From positions 54,784 to 118,783 of the forward strand of contig JAEWAK010000025.1 in NCBI GenBank assembly GCA_023391695.1: a stretch of DNA of 64,000 nt, written 5' to 3'. Origin of the DNA: Bacillota bacterium (GTDB lineage: Bacteria; Bacillota; Clostridia; Lachnospirales; Lachnospiraceae). The notes under the pieces were generated by a model. That model had not been told where the DNA came from. It saw nothing but the letters and a program-made list of their open reading frames with translations, and did not search any database. Of this stretch, positions 35,065 to 43,720 are shown one piece after another. Made by a program: the position numbers and the translations under genes. How positions within the stretch are numbered: the stretch's first letter is position 1; every line of letters begins with the position of its first letter.

Positions 35065-36546
35065 CTATTTATTTACATTTTCATCAAGCAATTTTTGGTA
35101 GTTTCCATCCGCCGTCTTCATAAGTGCAGCAACATCTGCATTTTTATCCGTAATAACTGCCTGAAGCACCTTGGTCAATTCCGCATATAGATCCTGTGCG
35201 GAACCCGGTTCTTCCAGACGAAGATTCCCCTGTGTCTTAATTGCGTTAAAATAGGTATCGTAAAGCTTCATATCAACATTACCGAATTCTTTGGTAACCG
35301 CATCTTCCGCTGCCAGTACTTCTTCATCGATCCAGCAAGGAAAACGGGGAATAACGGGAACATTATTTGCAACTTTATTCTGGGCATCCGCTCTCATGCC
35401 TTCAATTGCATCATCCGTCGCAACCGGTGCTTTCCCCATAATTTCAAGATAATCCAGTGCGGCATTGATCTGTTCCGCTGTTGCATCTTTAGAAAACATA
35501 TAAGGGGTACCGCCGGATAAGGAATACTGCTCTCCGTCAGGACCAGCAGGCAGGGCAACTAAAGATAATTTATCCGCCGGCAGCCCGTTTACCTGAGTTG
35601 GCTGGTTAACTGCATCGTTTGCCGCAATATACATGGCAGCCGTGCCGGTCCCTAAATTAACGAAACCGGAAGACCAATCTTCGTTGGTGGGATCAGGAGT
35701 AAGAACATCATAATCCCATTTTAAGGACTTTACATACTCCATAGCTGCGATTGCTTCGGGGCTGTCTACGTTAGCAACAAATTTACCGTTTTCTTCCGTT
35801 GTCAGAGTAGCGCCAAATGCCCAGGCTATATTACTGAAATGCCATCCGCCTGCATTGTCTTTTGCTAACAGGCATAAACCTGCCTGACCGGTGGCGTCTT
35901 TGATTTTCCTGGCTGTTTCGGCAAGTTCCTGCCAGGTCTTTGGATAAATCGGATATCCGTCAGCATCTACCAGACCTGTTTCTTCAAATAATTCTACATT
36001 AAGCATTAAGCCCAAGGCATAACCGTCACGAGGGATACCATAGATCCTTCCGTCTTTGGATAACAGATCCTTGATTGACGGATTGATTGCCTCCACCCAG
36101 CCTCTTGCTTCCAGTTCATCGGTGATATCTGCCACAAATCCTCCGTCAATTAATTTCTGCGGTTCTGTATACCAGGTTTCAAAGATGGCAGGAAGATTTC
36201 CCGATTCTGCCAGGGATACAAAAGTATCTGTAGCATATTTGTAATAGGCAGGAACTACTTCAACATTAGGATGCGATTCATTAAATGTCTTAACATAACC
36301 TTCATGCAGTTCAATATCTGCAGTTAAGGTATCTTCCGGCCAGATTCCAAGTTTCAGCTGGATATTTTCGGCTGATGCAGGCTCAGCTGTATCGGCCGAT
36401 TCATCACTTGCGGTACCCTCCGTAGTTTGGTTTTTGTCTGCCGTGGCATCCGCAGGCGTATCCTTCTTTGTGCCGCATGCTGATATCATACTTACGATAA
36501 GCATCAGGCAGGCCAAAAGACTAACCAGTTTTTTCACTTTCTTCAT
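35065..36546 (-). CDS. Extracellular sugar-binding lipoprotein (family 1)
   Basis: A 493-residue lipoprotein: signal MKKVKKLVSLLACLMLIVSM with lipobox ISAC, an Asp/Thr-rich linker to about residue 55, then a family 1 solute-binding domain (LKLGIWPEDTLTADIELHEG; FNESHPNVEVVPAYYK; GIPRDGYALGLMLNVELFEE). It delivers sugar to the two downstream permeases. GGAAGGGG precedes the ATG. The promoter carries two perfect LacI-type operators. The locus suggests an alpha-linked disaccharide as ligand. Confidence 0.93.
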   Translation of the reverse strand: MKKVKKLVSLLACLMLIVSMISACGTKKDTPADATADKNQTTEGTASDESADTAEPASAENIQLKLGIWPEDTLTADIELHEGYVKTFNESHPNVEVVPAYYKYATDTFVSLAESGNLPAIFETWYTEPQKLIDGGFVADITDELEARGWVEAINPSIKDLLSKDGRIYGIPRDGYALGLMLNVELFEETGLVDADGYPIYPKTWQELAETARKIKDATGQAGLCLLAKDNAGGWHFSNIAWAFGATLTTEENGKFVANVDSPEAIAAMEYVKSLKWDYDVLTPDPTNEDWSSGFVNLGTGTAAMYIAANDAVNQPTQVNGLPADKLSLVALPAGPDGEQYSLSGGTPYMFSKDATAEQINAALDYLEIMGKAPVATDDAIEGMRADAQNKVANNVPVIPRFPCWIDEEVLAAEDAVTKEFGNVDMKLYDTYFNAIKTQGNLRLEEPGSAQDLYAELTKVLQAVITDKNADVAALMKTADGNYQKLLDENVNK

Positions 36547-36582
36547 AAATTATCCCCTTCCTTTTTAATAGGTTTCATTATA

Positions 36583-36596
36583 GTTTAACGTTAAAC
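36583..36596. promoter_or_regulatory. LacI-type operator O2 of the sugar operon
   Basis: Perfect palindrome GTTTAACGTTAAAC, about 60 bp downstream of the -10 of the sugar promoter and 55 bp from O1. Two sites at this spacing suit a tetrameric or looping LacI protein. Confidence 0.85.
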
Positions 36597-36637
36597 TATT
36601 GAAATCTATTAATTAAAATAAAGTTTTTTAAATTATC

Positions 36638-36682
36638 GTTTAACGTTAAACCAATTATAACAGTTGTATAATTTGTTGTCAA
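36638..36682 (-). promoter_or_regulatory. Promoter and operator O1 of the sugar ABC-GH65 operon
   Basis: Minus strand TTGACA (36677-36682), 17 bp, TATAAT (36654-36659): full consensus. GTTTAACGTTAAAC (36638-36651) begins two bases after the -10 and covers the transcription start, so a bound repressor would block initiation. Confidence 0.88.
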
Positions 36683-36726
36683 TAGGTTTCTTATATATTT
36701 TTTTATTGTACATATTTACATATAAA

Positions 36727-36797
36727 AACGGTGATAATGCATTTTTGAATCTATAAAACATACCAATTACATGGAACCTTTCATACCTATCACCGTT
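36727..36797 (-). terminator. Terminator downstream of uppP
   Basis: Minus strand AACGGTGATA (36797-36788) and TATCACCGTT (36736-36727) pair perfectly; TTTATA follows. The loop is long (51 bases). The stem begins 17 bases after the uppP stop. Confidence 0.65.
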
Positions 36798-36813
36798 CTG
36801 TCCTATTCCGTAA

Positions 36814-37644
36814 TTACCTTCCGATAGTCAGGAAATACAATACCACCAGTACCCCTAATATTATTCTGTAATAACCAAAAACTTTAAAATCATGCCTTTT
36901 CACATATCCCATTAAAAACTTAATTGCAAAGACAGATACTACAAAAGCAGTTAACATACCTAATATTAAAGTCAGGATTTCATTGGAGTTAAAGTCAAAC
37001 CCAAATTTAATAAGCTTTAACAAGCTGTAGCCAAACATGGCGGGTATGGCCAGGAAAAAGGAAAATTCGGCTGCCACATACCTGGAGGTACCGATTATAA
37101 TGGCACCCAGTATGGTAGCTCCGGATCTGGAAGTTCCCGGAATCATGGATAAAAGCTGGAATAATCCGATTATGAATGCGGTTTTATAAGAAATGTCAGA
37201 CAATGTCCTGATCTGGGGACTTCTATGTTTATTTCTGTTTTCAATTATGATAAATAAAACACCGTATACAACCAGGGTAATTGCAACCGTAATATAGTTA
37301 TAGAAATACTTATCAATTAAATCATCAAACAGTAAAACCATAACCGTCGCAGGCAGACAGGCAACAATTATCTTAAACCATAAGGTCATAATATCCATAT
37401 TTATAATAGGGCGGCCTTTTTTTAAATTAAAGGGAAAAATCTTATTCCAGAATAATAGAAAAACTGCCAGAATAGCCCCAAGCTGTATTACGATAAAAAA
37501 CATTTCTTTAAATTCGTCTCTTGCATTAATCGTAATAATTTCATCCACCAATATCATATGTCCCGTACTGCTGATGGGCAGCCATTCCGTAATTCCCTCA
37601 ACGATCCCTAAGAAAATTACTTTTAAAATTTCTAAAAAATCCAT
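36814..37644 (-). CDS. uppP: Undecaprenyl-diphosphatase (BacA/UppP)
   Basis: A 276-residue integral membrane phosphatase that recycles undecaprenyl pyrophosphate to the monophosphate lipid carrier for cell-wall synthesis; it also gives bacitracin resistance. The conserved motifs EGITEWLPISSTGHM (near residues 16-30) and PGTSRSGATI (around residue 170) are intact. GGAAAGG lies nine bases before the ATG. It has its own terminator and is not in an evident operon. Confidence 0.95.
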   Translation of the reverse strand: MDFLEILKVIFLGIVEGITEWLPISSTGHMILVDEIITINARDEFKEMFFIVIQLGAILAVFLLFWNKIFPFNLKKGRPIINMDIMTLWFKIIVACLPATVMVLLFDDLIDKYFYNYITVAITLVVYGVLFIIIENRNKHRSPQIRTLSDISYKTAFIIGLFQLLSMIPGTSRSGATILGAIIIGTSRYVAAEFSFFLAIPAMFGYSLLKLIKFGFDFNSNEILTLILGMLTAFVVSVFAIKFLMGYVKRHDFKVFGYYRIILGVLVVLYFLTIGR

Positions 37645-37791
37645 ATTTTAGTACCTTTCCTTTAATGTATTTTACGGTTCATCAGCCGCTTTTTCTTATT
37701 ATAACACAGATAGTCCCCCTCTAGTATCCTATTTTGAAAAAAATATAGTCCGGAACTTAAAACTTCCCTTATAGCTTTGCACCTGGGGCAG

Positions 37792-37821
37792 TTTCATTGG
37801 AGCCCCCGTCCTCCACTGAAA
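37792..37821. repeat. Hairpin of the TTTCAGTGGAG type
   Basis: TTTCATTGGAG and CTCCACTGAAA pair (one mismatch) around a C-rich loop. Similar hairpins with different but matching stems are in the argG leader (53478-53512) and in the element after argH (about 19566-19613). Confidence 0.55.
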
Positions 37822-37822
37822 T

Positions 37823-37905
37823 AAGAGGCTGTTGCAAAATGATAAATTTACTGTGCTTGGGTCTCTCCCAAGTAAGAAAGATTTTGAATTTTACATCAGC
37901 CCCTT
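37823..37905 (-). terminator. Terminator of the ECF sigma operon
   Basis: Minus strand AAGGGGCTGATGTAAAAT (37905-37888) pairs with ATTTTGCAACAGCCTCTT (37840-37823), with three mismatches and an inner CTTGGG/CCCAAG stem, starting about 16 bases after the last gene. GGGGCTG-TG resembles the opp terminator stem at 7664. Confidence 0.6.
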
Positions 37906-37920
37906 GACAGGTTAAATAAT

Positions 37921-38214
37921 TCAATAATAGAATCTGCCATTTTCAATAATATACTGTATCACTGCCAGGCCCATGGCAAAAAAAGTTAATACGATAATTA
38001 GAAATATGGCAGCCCCGTCATATATGATATTACCTTCTTTTTCCTTATGATGTCCCACAAGTATCTCACCTCCCAGCAAGACAAATAAAACGGGCCATAA
38101 TTTAAATACCATCTGATAAGTAATAATATTGGTAAATACCCGTATGATAAACAGTATGCCAAATAATATCAAACCGCTTCCCAGGGTAAATGTTCCGACT
38201 CTACGCGTTCTCAT
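37921..38214 (-). CDS. Small membrane protein, LiaI/LiaF-like (DUF5668)
   Basis: A 97-residue protein with three hydrophobic segments (TLGSGLILFGILFIIRVF; LWPVLFVLLGGEILVG; AAIFLIIVLTFFAMGLAVI), matching the N-terminal membrane module of LiaF-like proteins (typical WPVLLI-LLG-EIL core). Such modules sense cell-envelope stress. The ATG at 38214 is preferred because AAGGAG lies seven bases upstream; it overlaps the end of the previous gene by 14 bases. It is last in the ECF sigma operon, which suggests an envelope-stress role. Confidence 0.75.
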   Translation of the reverse strand: MRTRRVGTFTLGSGLILFGILFIIRVFTNIITYQMVFKLWPVLFVLLGGEILVGHHKEKEGNIIYDGAAIFLIIVLTFFAMGLAVIQYIIENGRFYY

Positions 38215-38899
38215 CCGGATTCTCCTTAACATCTGTTATTAATATAGGGTTATCGGTTGTGTTTGCAGGTACTGCAGGGAAGTCTTGGGTAAATTCATTC
38301 CTGTTAAGCAGGATTTCTGAATTAACCGCTTTTTCTGACTCGCATTTTCTACCTGCAGGGTGATTTTCCTCCTGGTCCAGTTCTTTCTTTTTGCCGATAA
38401 TCATTTTTACTCCGATTACAATAATTACGATAGAAAACAGGATTCTGGACCCTTTCCAGCGCAGGAAATCCGCAAACTGCTCCAAAGCCATATTACCTGC
38501 CAATGACGCCTGTTCTGCAATAAAATCCAGAATATTTTCCCCTAATACCGAACCTCCGATAAGAATGAGGAAAATTGCAATTGCCTTTTCATACTTTGCC
38601 GCCAGATATTTTAACTGTACATTATCATTGGAAGACAGGAATATATATTGGTCTTCCAGGGTCTGAAAGATTCTGTCCGGCATAGTCATTTTATTTATGG
38701 CGTCAAAAAAGCTATAAAACCATAATACCGGAAGGACAAAGAATAATGTTCCGATCCCAGTCCAGCTACCGGCTGCCATTATAACCGCCGCTGCAATCAT
38801 AATGGATATTCCCTGCTTCATAAAGCCCATGTACATCTGTCCGGCACCAAATAATGCCGCAAATATAAAAGTAAAAAATTTATTCTTTTTTCTTGTCAT
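38201..38899 (-). CDS. Membrane protein of unknown function in the ECF sigma operon
   Basis: A 232-residue protein with an N-terminal helical membrane part (FFTFIFAALFGAGQMYMGFM, a TM2-like start; then GISIMIAAAVIMAAG and TLFFVLPVLWFYSFFDAI), a middle helix near residue 110-130, and a charged C-terminal tail of about 60 residues. I do not recognise a specific family beyond the TM2-like opening. AGGAGG lies about nine bases before the ATG, and the start overlaps the anti-sigma gene end by 20 bases, so the three genes are coupled. Confidence 0.75.
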   Translation of the reverse strand: MTRKKNKFFTFIFAALFGAGQMYMGFMKQGISIMIAAAVIMAAGSWTGIGTLFFVLPVLWFYSFFDAINKMTMPDRIFQTLEDQYIFLSSNDNVQLKYLAAKYEKAIAIFLILIGGSVLGENILDFIAEQASLAGNMALEQFADFLRWKGSRILFSIVIIVIGVKMIIGKKKELDQEENHPAGRKCESEKAVNSEILLNRNEFTQDFPAVPANTTDNPILITDVKENPDENA

Positions 38900-39383
38900 A
38901 ATTTATATCCTCCTTATTTTCTTTATTACCGTTTAAAACCAAATGGTCCGTATATTCCAATATATTATTTGAAAATTCCTTTAATTCACTGTTCATCCTG
39001 TATATGAAATCAGACATGCCGGAAGGTTTCTCTCTGGGTGTACTGCCTGCGGGAGCAAAATTAATCAAGATCAGCGCCCCGCACATAGCCAGGCCGATTT
39101 TCATGCTATAGCCAAACAGCTGAAGTTTTTTCCAGGGCAGGTGTAATCTGTTATTAGTCTTCTCTTTCCGTACTTTGGTAAAAGCCCTGTATTCCTGCAA
39201 AATATTATCTTTCAGATAATGAGGTGCTTTTATCATAGTGTACTGTTCTATGGCATTGGCATACTTATCTGCACAGATATCACAGGAAGCTATGTGCTCC
39301 AGTTCCTCCAGAGTAATATTATTAAAATCCGTAATCCTGTGACTGCATACTGGCAGGCTTAATTGTTTCTCTTCTGTTCCCAT
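38880..39383 (-). CDS. Anti-sigma factor with zinc-finger-like N-terminus
   Basis: A 167-residue protein with an anti-sigma zinc-binding-like segment (LEELEHIASCDICADKYANAI: the HxxxCxxC pattern of ZAS domains), a cytosolic linker, one membrane helix (IGLALCG-like, IGLAMCGALILINFAP near residue 97-112) and a short extracytoplasmic part. It starts four bases after the sigma gene ends. The layout (sigma, then membrane ZAS protein) is the standard one, so it likely holds the sigma factor inactive at the membrane until an envelope signal arrives. Confidence 0.85.
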   Translation of the reverse strand: MGTEEKQLSLPVCSHRITDFNNITLEELEHIASCDICADKYANAIEQYTMIKAPHYLKDNILQEYRAFTKVRKEKTNNRLHLPWKKLQLFGYSMKIGLAMCGALILINFAPAGSTPREKPSGMSDFIYRMNSELKEFSNNILEYTDHLVLNGNKENKEDINYDKKKE

Positions 39384-39387
39384 AGCA

Positions 39388-39897
39388 TTACTCCCTTCTC
39401 CATAATTTTCTTAACATGATTTTTGTACGGTAGACCTGTGTCTGTATCGTTTTCCTGTTTTTTCCGCTCTGCTTTACTATTTCTGCTATATTTTTCTCAT
39501 AATAGAAATAATCCAGGGCTATTTCCTGATAAGGCGGTTTTAACCGGCTGCATAATTCATATAATTCCTGTTTAACATCTGTTTCCAATACATATTCCTC
39601 CGGTGATGGCCTGTTACTTTGTACTTCATTCAAATATGTATCGTCCGTAGGAATAACATTCCTGCCGGCCCGTTTCAAAAAGTCCAGGCACTTATTGGTG
39701 GCAATTCTGCATACCCACGCTTTTTCATTTTTACCGTCAAATGTATGCAGATTTTTATAGGCGGCCAGGAAGGTATCCTGTGCCAAATCTTCCGCATCAA
39801 AATAACTGCCGACCAGTTTAAAGCATATGGAAAAAACCAGATTCCCATATGCATCGATTAAATGTTCCAAATACTTATCGCAATTGATTTTTTCCAC
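39388..39897 (-). CDS. ECF-type RNA polymerase sigma factor
   Basis: A 169-residue sigma-70 family protein of the ECF group with sigma2 (AYGNLVFSICFKLVGSYFDAEDLAQDTF, split at residue limit: DAEDLAQDTFLAAYKNL) and sigma4 (LKPPYQEIALDYFYYEKNIAEI, then KTIQTQVYRTKIML). The start is a GTG directly after GGGGAGG; AAGGG eight bases upstream is the more plausible ribosome site. It leads a four-gene operon. I could not find a convincing ECF promoter before it; 39898-40033 is AT-rich with no gene. Confidence 0.92.
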   Translation of the reverse strand: MEKINCDKYLEHLIDAYGNLVFSICFKLVGSYFDAEDLAQDTFLAAYKNLHTFDGKNEKAWVCRIATNKCLDFLKRAGRNVIPTDDTYLNEVQSNRPSPEEYVLETDVKQELYELCSRLKPPYQEIALDYFYYEKNIAEIVKQSGKNRKTIQTQVYRTKIMLRKLWRRE

Positions 39898-40033
39898 CTC
39901 CCCATCCCTTAGGCCTGTTAAAACGGTATGTTAATATTCCATCCAAATAATAAAACGAGATAAAATATATAAATACTTCAAATTTTTTTATTTTTAAAAT
40001 TTTTTTCATTGTTTCAACTAAAATAATATGAAA

Positions 40034-40083
40034 TAAAAAATATCAATTTACCAGAATTATTTTTATACTGCTAAATTGATATT
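40034..40083 (-). terminator. Terminator downstream of comEC
   Basis: Minus strand AATATCAATTTA (40083-40072) and TAAATTGATATT (40050-40039 region) pair perfectly and are followed by TTTTTA. It is about 165 bases after the comEC stop; nothing coding lies in 40084-40246. Confidence 0.8.
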
Positions 40084-40246
40084 CTTGACTTATCTTTTGT
40101 AAAATTTCGCCACCCTTTCATCCACCCTTGAAAATACTTGAGAATCAAACCATTATGTTATTTAATATCTTATACCAGTTTATTCAATACCACAACCTCA
40201 GTTTTATAATTTCCGATCCGAAGAGAAGATAACAAAGTCAAGGCGG

Positions 40247-42607
40247 TTATTTCTCCAGATACTCACTTATCTCCAGCTTTTCGCCATCCGTTTTAATTGT
40301 AACCGCACCGCTTTCATAAGTAATCTTTACATCACTTCCGGCCTCCTTAAGCCTGTCCAGCAGTTCCGGGTCAGGATGTCCGTAGCTGTTGTCTTTTCCG
40401 CAGGATATAATGGAGAATTCCGGTTTTACCAGATCCAAAAATTCTTCATAAGTAGAATACTTGGAACCATGGTGGGCTACTTTTAACACGTCATAATCCG
40501 GCTGGGCTTTTAGCTCCTTTAATACCATATCTTCTCCTTCCGCTTCCAGATCGCCGGTTAAAAGCAAATCAAATTGTTTAAAGCTGACACCCAAAACAGT
40601 AGAATAGGCATTCCTGGATGTAAAATTATAATTTGTATCCGGGTGGAGGCAGGTAATTTTTACTTCACCGTCTTCAATGGTATCGCCTTTCTTGATATAC
40701 CAAACTTTAATTCCCCTGGATAACGCCAAGGTAACGAATTCCTTGTAAGCCTCATCTTTCTGGGAGATGTCCGGAAGGATCAGGTTGCGGATAATGATAT
40801 TACCCTTGTAAATACCGGTTTTTTTATCGCCTTTTGTTTCTTCCATGGCATCCATTAATTCTTTCAGTCCGGAAATATGATCCGAATCCATATGGGTAAC
40901 TATGGCATAATCCAGTGTCCCGATGCCGCTTACTTTTAAATACGGCTCTATACGGTACTGTCCAACCTTTGATATGTCCGAACTTCCGCCGTCTACCAGA
41001 TAAGTGGTCCCCTTGGGAGTCATCATGAAAATCCCATCACCCTGTCCTACGTCTAAAAATGTCACATTTAAAGTGATATTCTTTGATTTAATAAATATAA
41101 CTACTAAAAACGACAGCAGTAATACACATATTTTTCGTTTTACCTTTAAACGAAAACAGACCACCAGCAGGATAATGGAATAATAGGCAATGACAGCCCA
41201 CAGATCCGGCCGCCCGAGCAATATGTTTTTCCCTGGCAGCTTTGCGCCAACCCGGCATACCCATTCATAAAAATTAAGAAGATAGTGGACTGCCCCTATT
41301 GCAAACATGCCAAACGGCAGATATATACCTCCTAAAATAACGGCCAGAACCGATAACAAGATAATAATGGTGGAGGTGGGAAGTATTATCATATTTATGA
41401 TTACGGAATAAGTAGGAACTTCATAGAAGTAATAGAGAATAATCGGAAGTGTAATGATCTGTATCCCCAGGCTTGATATCAGCCCATCCAATATTTTATT
41501 TTTAAAAGGAATTAGAAAGGATAGAATGGGATTCATCAGAGCAATTCCAAGAATGGCACCAAAAGAAAGTAAAAAACCGGCATTCTGCACCTGCAGCGGT
41601 GACTGTATTAAAATAACCAACGCACTGAAAGCCGTTGCAGACAATAAATCATAAGTTCTGCCGATTAAACCTGCCGCCATAAGGATAATCATCATAACTA
41701 CGGCACGGTTGGTAGAAACACTGAAATTAGTAAGGATTCCGTAGGAGAATATAATAAAAACGGATATTCCTGCCGCCGGGAATAAGGGAATTCTGATCCG
41801 CCTTAAAAGCCGGTACAGCGTCAGCCCCAATAAGGAGATATGAAGGCCTGAAATTGCAAGTATATGTGAGATGCCGCTCTGTTGGTACAGTTCTTTCATT
41901 TCCGGATCCAAAAGGGTCATTTCTCCCAGCATCATAGCCGACAGGATACCGGCATTCTTAGCCGGGAGTATTTTCCGGTAAACTTCCGTAAATTTTTTCT
42001 TTAAATTATATAAGAACTGATGAAATACGGAATAATCCACATTTATGATTTCAACCGAATCGGCATTCATTTTATAATCAATATTCAGCATTTTATTATA
42101 CTGGTATTCATTGAATTGCCCCGGATTAGAGGCTTTTTGAAATTTTTTGATATCACCTGAAACAAATAAGAGATTGCCGATTTTGTATCCGGCTTTATTA
42201 GAAGTATAGATTGTCATTTTACTGCTGGAATATTTTTTTGTCTTATTAATCGTGATCGTATTATCCTTTAATGTTAATGCTAAATAATCGCCTTTATCCT
42301 GAAGCATCTCCAATCGTCCGGTAACCGTTCCGCTTATTTTACTTTCAAAAGCTGAATCCATACTGCCCGGAGCTGTTTGATGATTCATCCGGATATATCC
42401 TAAAGTTAATAATATGGGCAGTCCCAGCAAAAAATAATAATTAATCAGTTTGGCTTTCTTTTTAACACCTGGAAGTAACAGCCATAATAATATTCCAAGC
42501 AGGCTGATACCTCCGATTAGGATAATCACTGGAATTTCCAGGGTATAGAATGCCAGGCCCGCCAAATAAGCGGCCAGAAGCCAAACGAGAGGCCTTTTGA
42601 TATTCAT
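40247..42607 (-). CDS. comEC: DNA-uptake channel protein ComEC/Rec2
   Basis: A 786-residue protein with three parts: an N-terminal DUF4131/OB-like region (residues about 25-190), the ComEC/Rec2 membrane competence domain with about seven helices (SGISHILAISGLHISLLGL near residue 245), and a C-terminal metallo-beta-lactamase domain (LDVGQGDGIFMM, THMDSDHISGL, KVAHHGSKYSTYEEF). It forms the inner-membrane channel for single-stranded DNA in natural transformation. Its ATG overlaps the stop of the GerMN gene (TAATG), so it is translationally coupled to a non-competence gene. Confidence 0.94.
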   Translation of the reverse strand: MNIKRPLVWLLAAYLAGLAFYTLEIPVIILIGGISLLGILLWLLLPGVKKKAKLINYYFLLGLPILLTLGYIRMNHQTAPGSMDSAFESKISGTVTGRLEMLQDKGDYLALTLKDNTITINKTKKYSSSKMTIYTSNKAGYKIGNLLFVSGDIKKFQKASNPGQFNEYQYNKMLNIDYKMNADSVEIINVDYSVFHQFLYNLKKKFTEVYRKILPAKNAGILSAMMLGEMTLLDPEMKELYQQSGISHILAISGLHISLLGLTLYRLLRRIRIPLFPAAGISVFIIFSYGILTNFSVSTNRAVVMMIILMAAGLIGRTYDLLSATAFSALVILIQSPLQVQNAGFLLSFGAILGIALMNPILSFLIPFKNKILDGLISSLGIQIITLPIILYYFYEVPTYSVIINMIILPTSTIIILLSVLAVILGGIYLPFGMFAIGAVHYLLNFYEWVCRVGAKLPGKNILLGRPDLWAVIAYYSIILLVVCFRLKVKRKICVLLLSFLVVIFIKSKNITLNVTFLDVGQGDGIFMMTPKGTTYLVDGGSSDISKVGQYRIEPYLKVSGIGTLDYAIVTHMDSDHISGLKELMDAMEETKGDKKTGIYKGNIIIRNLILPDISQKDEAYKEFVTLALSRGIKVWYIKKGDTIEDGEVKITCLHPDTNYNFTSRNAYSTVLGVSFKQFDLLLTGDLEAEGEDMVLKELKAQPDYDVLKVAHHGSKYSTYEEFLDLVKPEFSIISCGKDNSYGHPDPELLDRLKEAGSDVKITYESGAVTIKTDGEKLEISEYLEK

Positions 42608-43584
42608 TATTTACTCCCTTCCACCAAATCCAGATTTCTTTCAAAAAGACCGTCAAAAGAAATTCCTTCCCTGTAATTTTTCTTGACCTCACCGTCAATG
42701 GTAAACTGGATTTTGTTAATGGTAGAAAGCTCATCCAGGGAATTTACAATGGAATAAATTACGACCTCGTCTTTGATTCCCTGTACTTTATTAAGAAAAT
42801 TATCATTAAAATCTACATAACATATGCCGTCTTTCGTTGATACATTAAGCAGTTCCGTTCCGTCCGGTATGGTCTTTTGTATACTTTCATCTATATTTTT
42901 AATTTTTTTCGGACCGGCTATTAAACTTTCCAGTATTAATTTTTCTATGGATATATTCCCATAATACATCGGAATTTTTAAGTTGGTACCCACTAAGCCA
43001 TTTCCCTGTTCATTGGCAAAATAGACGGTAACATATACATTTTCCGCACTGGTACCATCAATAAAATCATCTTCTTTCATAAAACTGACAGGCTGGTCGT
43101 TCAGCCCTTTTAAAGGCTGGCCGCCTATATAGAACTCAACATCATCCACGCCTTCGATCTGGCACAGGGTTTTTACGATGCTGGCACGGCACAGAACTTC
43201 CGAGATGCCCGTTAAGCTATTGTAAGCTGAGTTAAAATTAATGCTCAGGCTGTTATCCTCATTAAAGGTAAATTCTTCTATCTTTAAATATTCCGGTCTC
43301 GCCTTTTTTAAGGAAATATCCTTCGGATCGGTACCCAGAGCTTCAAAGTATTCCTTTACTAAATCTTCTTTTGCAGTAGCTGCCGGTTCATAAGGCTCTC
43401 CCACAAGTTTAGTCTCATTTTTATCCGTGTAATAAATAAAAAATTCCGATTCCTCTGACTTTATTTCGTCGGGTTCCTCCACCTTCTCACTGCAGGCTCC
43501 CAACAGGATTGCTATGATAAGAACAACAACTATGGATACTATATTCTGTTTGTTCTTTTTCTGTTTCATATCATAGTCCTTCAT
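42607..43584 (-). CDS. GerMN-domain lipoprotein
   Basis: A 325-residue lipoprotein: after a short basic N-terminus (KQKKNKQN) comes helix IVSIVVVLIIAILLG with lipobox LGAC, then two GerMN (sporulation/spore germination) domains, the first ending VDDVEFYIGGQPL and the second LSTINKIQFTIDGEVKKNY. Such proteins are extracytoplasmic and linked to spore cortex lysis or envelope sensing. ATG 43584 has GGAG six bases upstream; ATG 43569 with AAGGA is an alternative. It lies between a sensor kinase gene and comEC. Its place next to the kinase suggests that it may modulate signalling, as YycH-like proteins do; this is inference. Confidence 0.85.
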   Translation of the reverse strand: MKDYDMKQKKNKQNIVSIVVVLIIAILLGACSEKVEEPDEIKSEESEFFIYYTDKNETKLVGEPYEPAATAKEDLVKEYFEALGTDPKDISLKKARPEYLKIEEFTFNEDNSLSINFNSAYNSLTGISEVLCRASIVKTLCQIEGVDDVEFYIGGQPLKGLNDQPVSFMKEDDFIDGTSAENVYVTVYFANEQGNGLVGTNLKIPMYYGNISIEKLILESLIAGPKKIKNIDESIQKTIPDGTELLNVSTKDGICYVDFNDNFLNKVQGIKDEVVIYSIVNSLDELSTINKIQFTIDGEVKKNYREGISFDGLFERNLDLVEGSK

Positions 43585-43590
43585 GTTTTT

Positions 43591-43620
43591 CTCCATTCCT
43601 GCGCAGTCTGCTGCGCATCT
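43591..43620 (-). repeat. Hairpin-plus-ribosome-site module before the GerMN gene
   Basis: Minus strand TGCGCAG, four-base loop, CTGCGCA, then GGAATGGAG and the start ATG after six bases. Placement equals that of the modules at 1716, 22634 and 34017, with another stem sequence. The preceding 43621-43720 shows nothing else. Confidence 0.6.
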
Positions 43621-43720
43621 GAGATTTATGGAAGCTTTCGCAGACACAGTCTTTGTAAAGACGCTTTTCTTCACTTTGATATGACTGGAGCCTGCAGCCG
43701 CAAATGGCAAAAGCCTTTCA

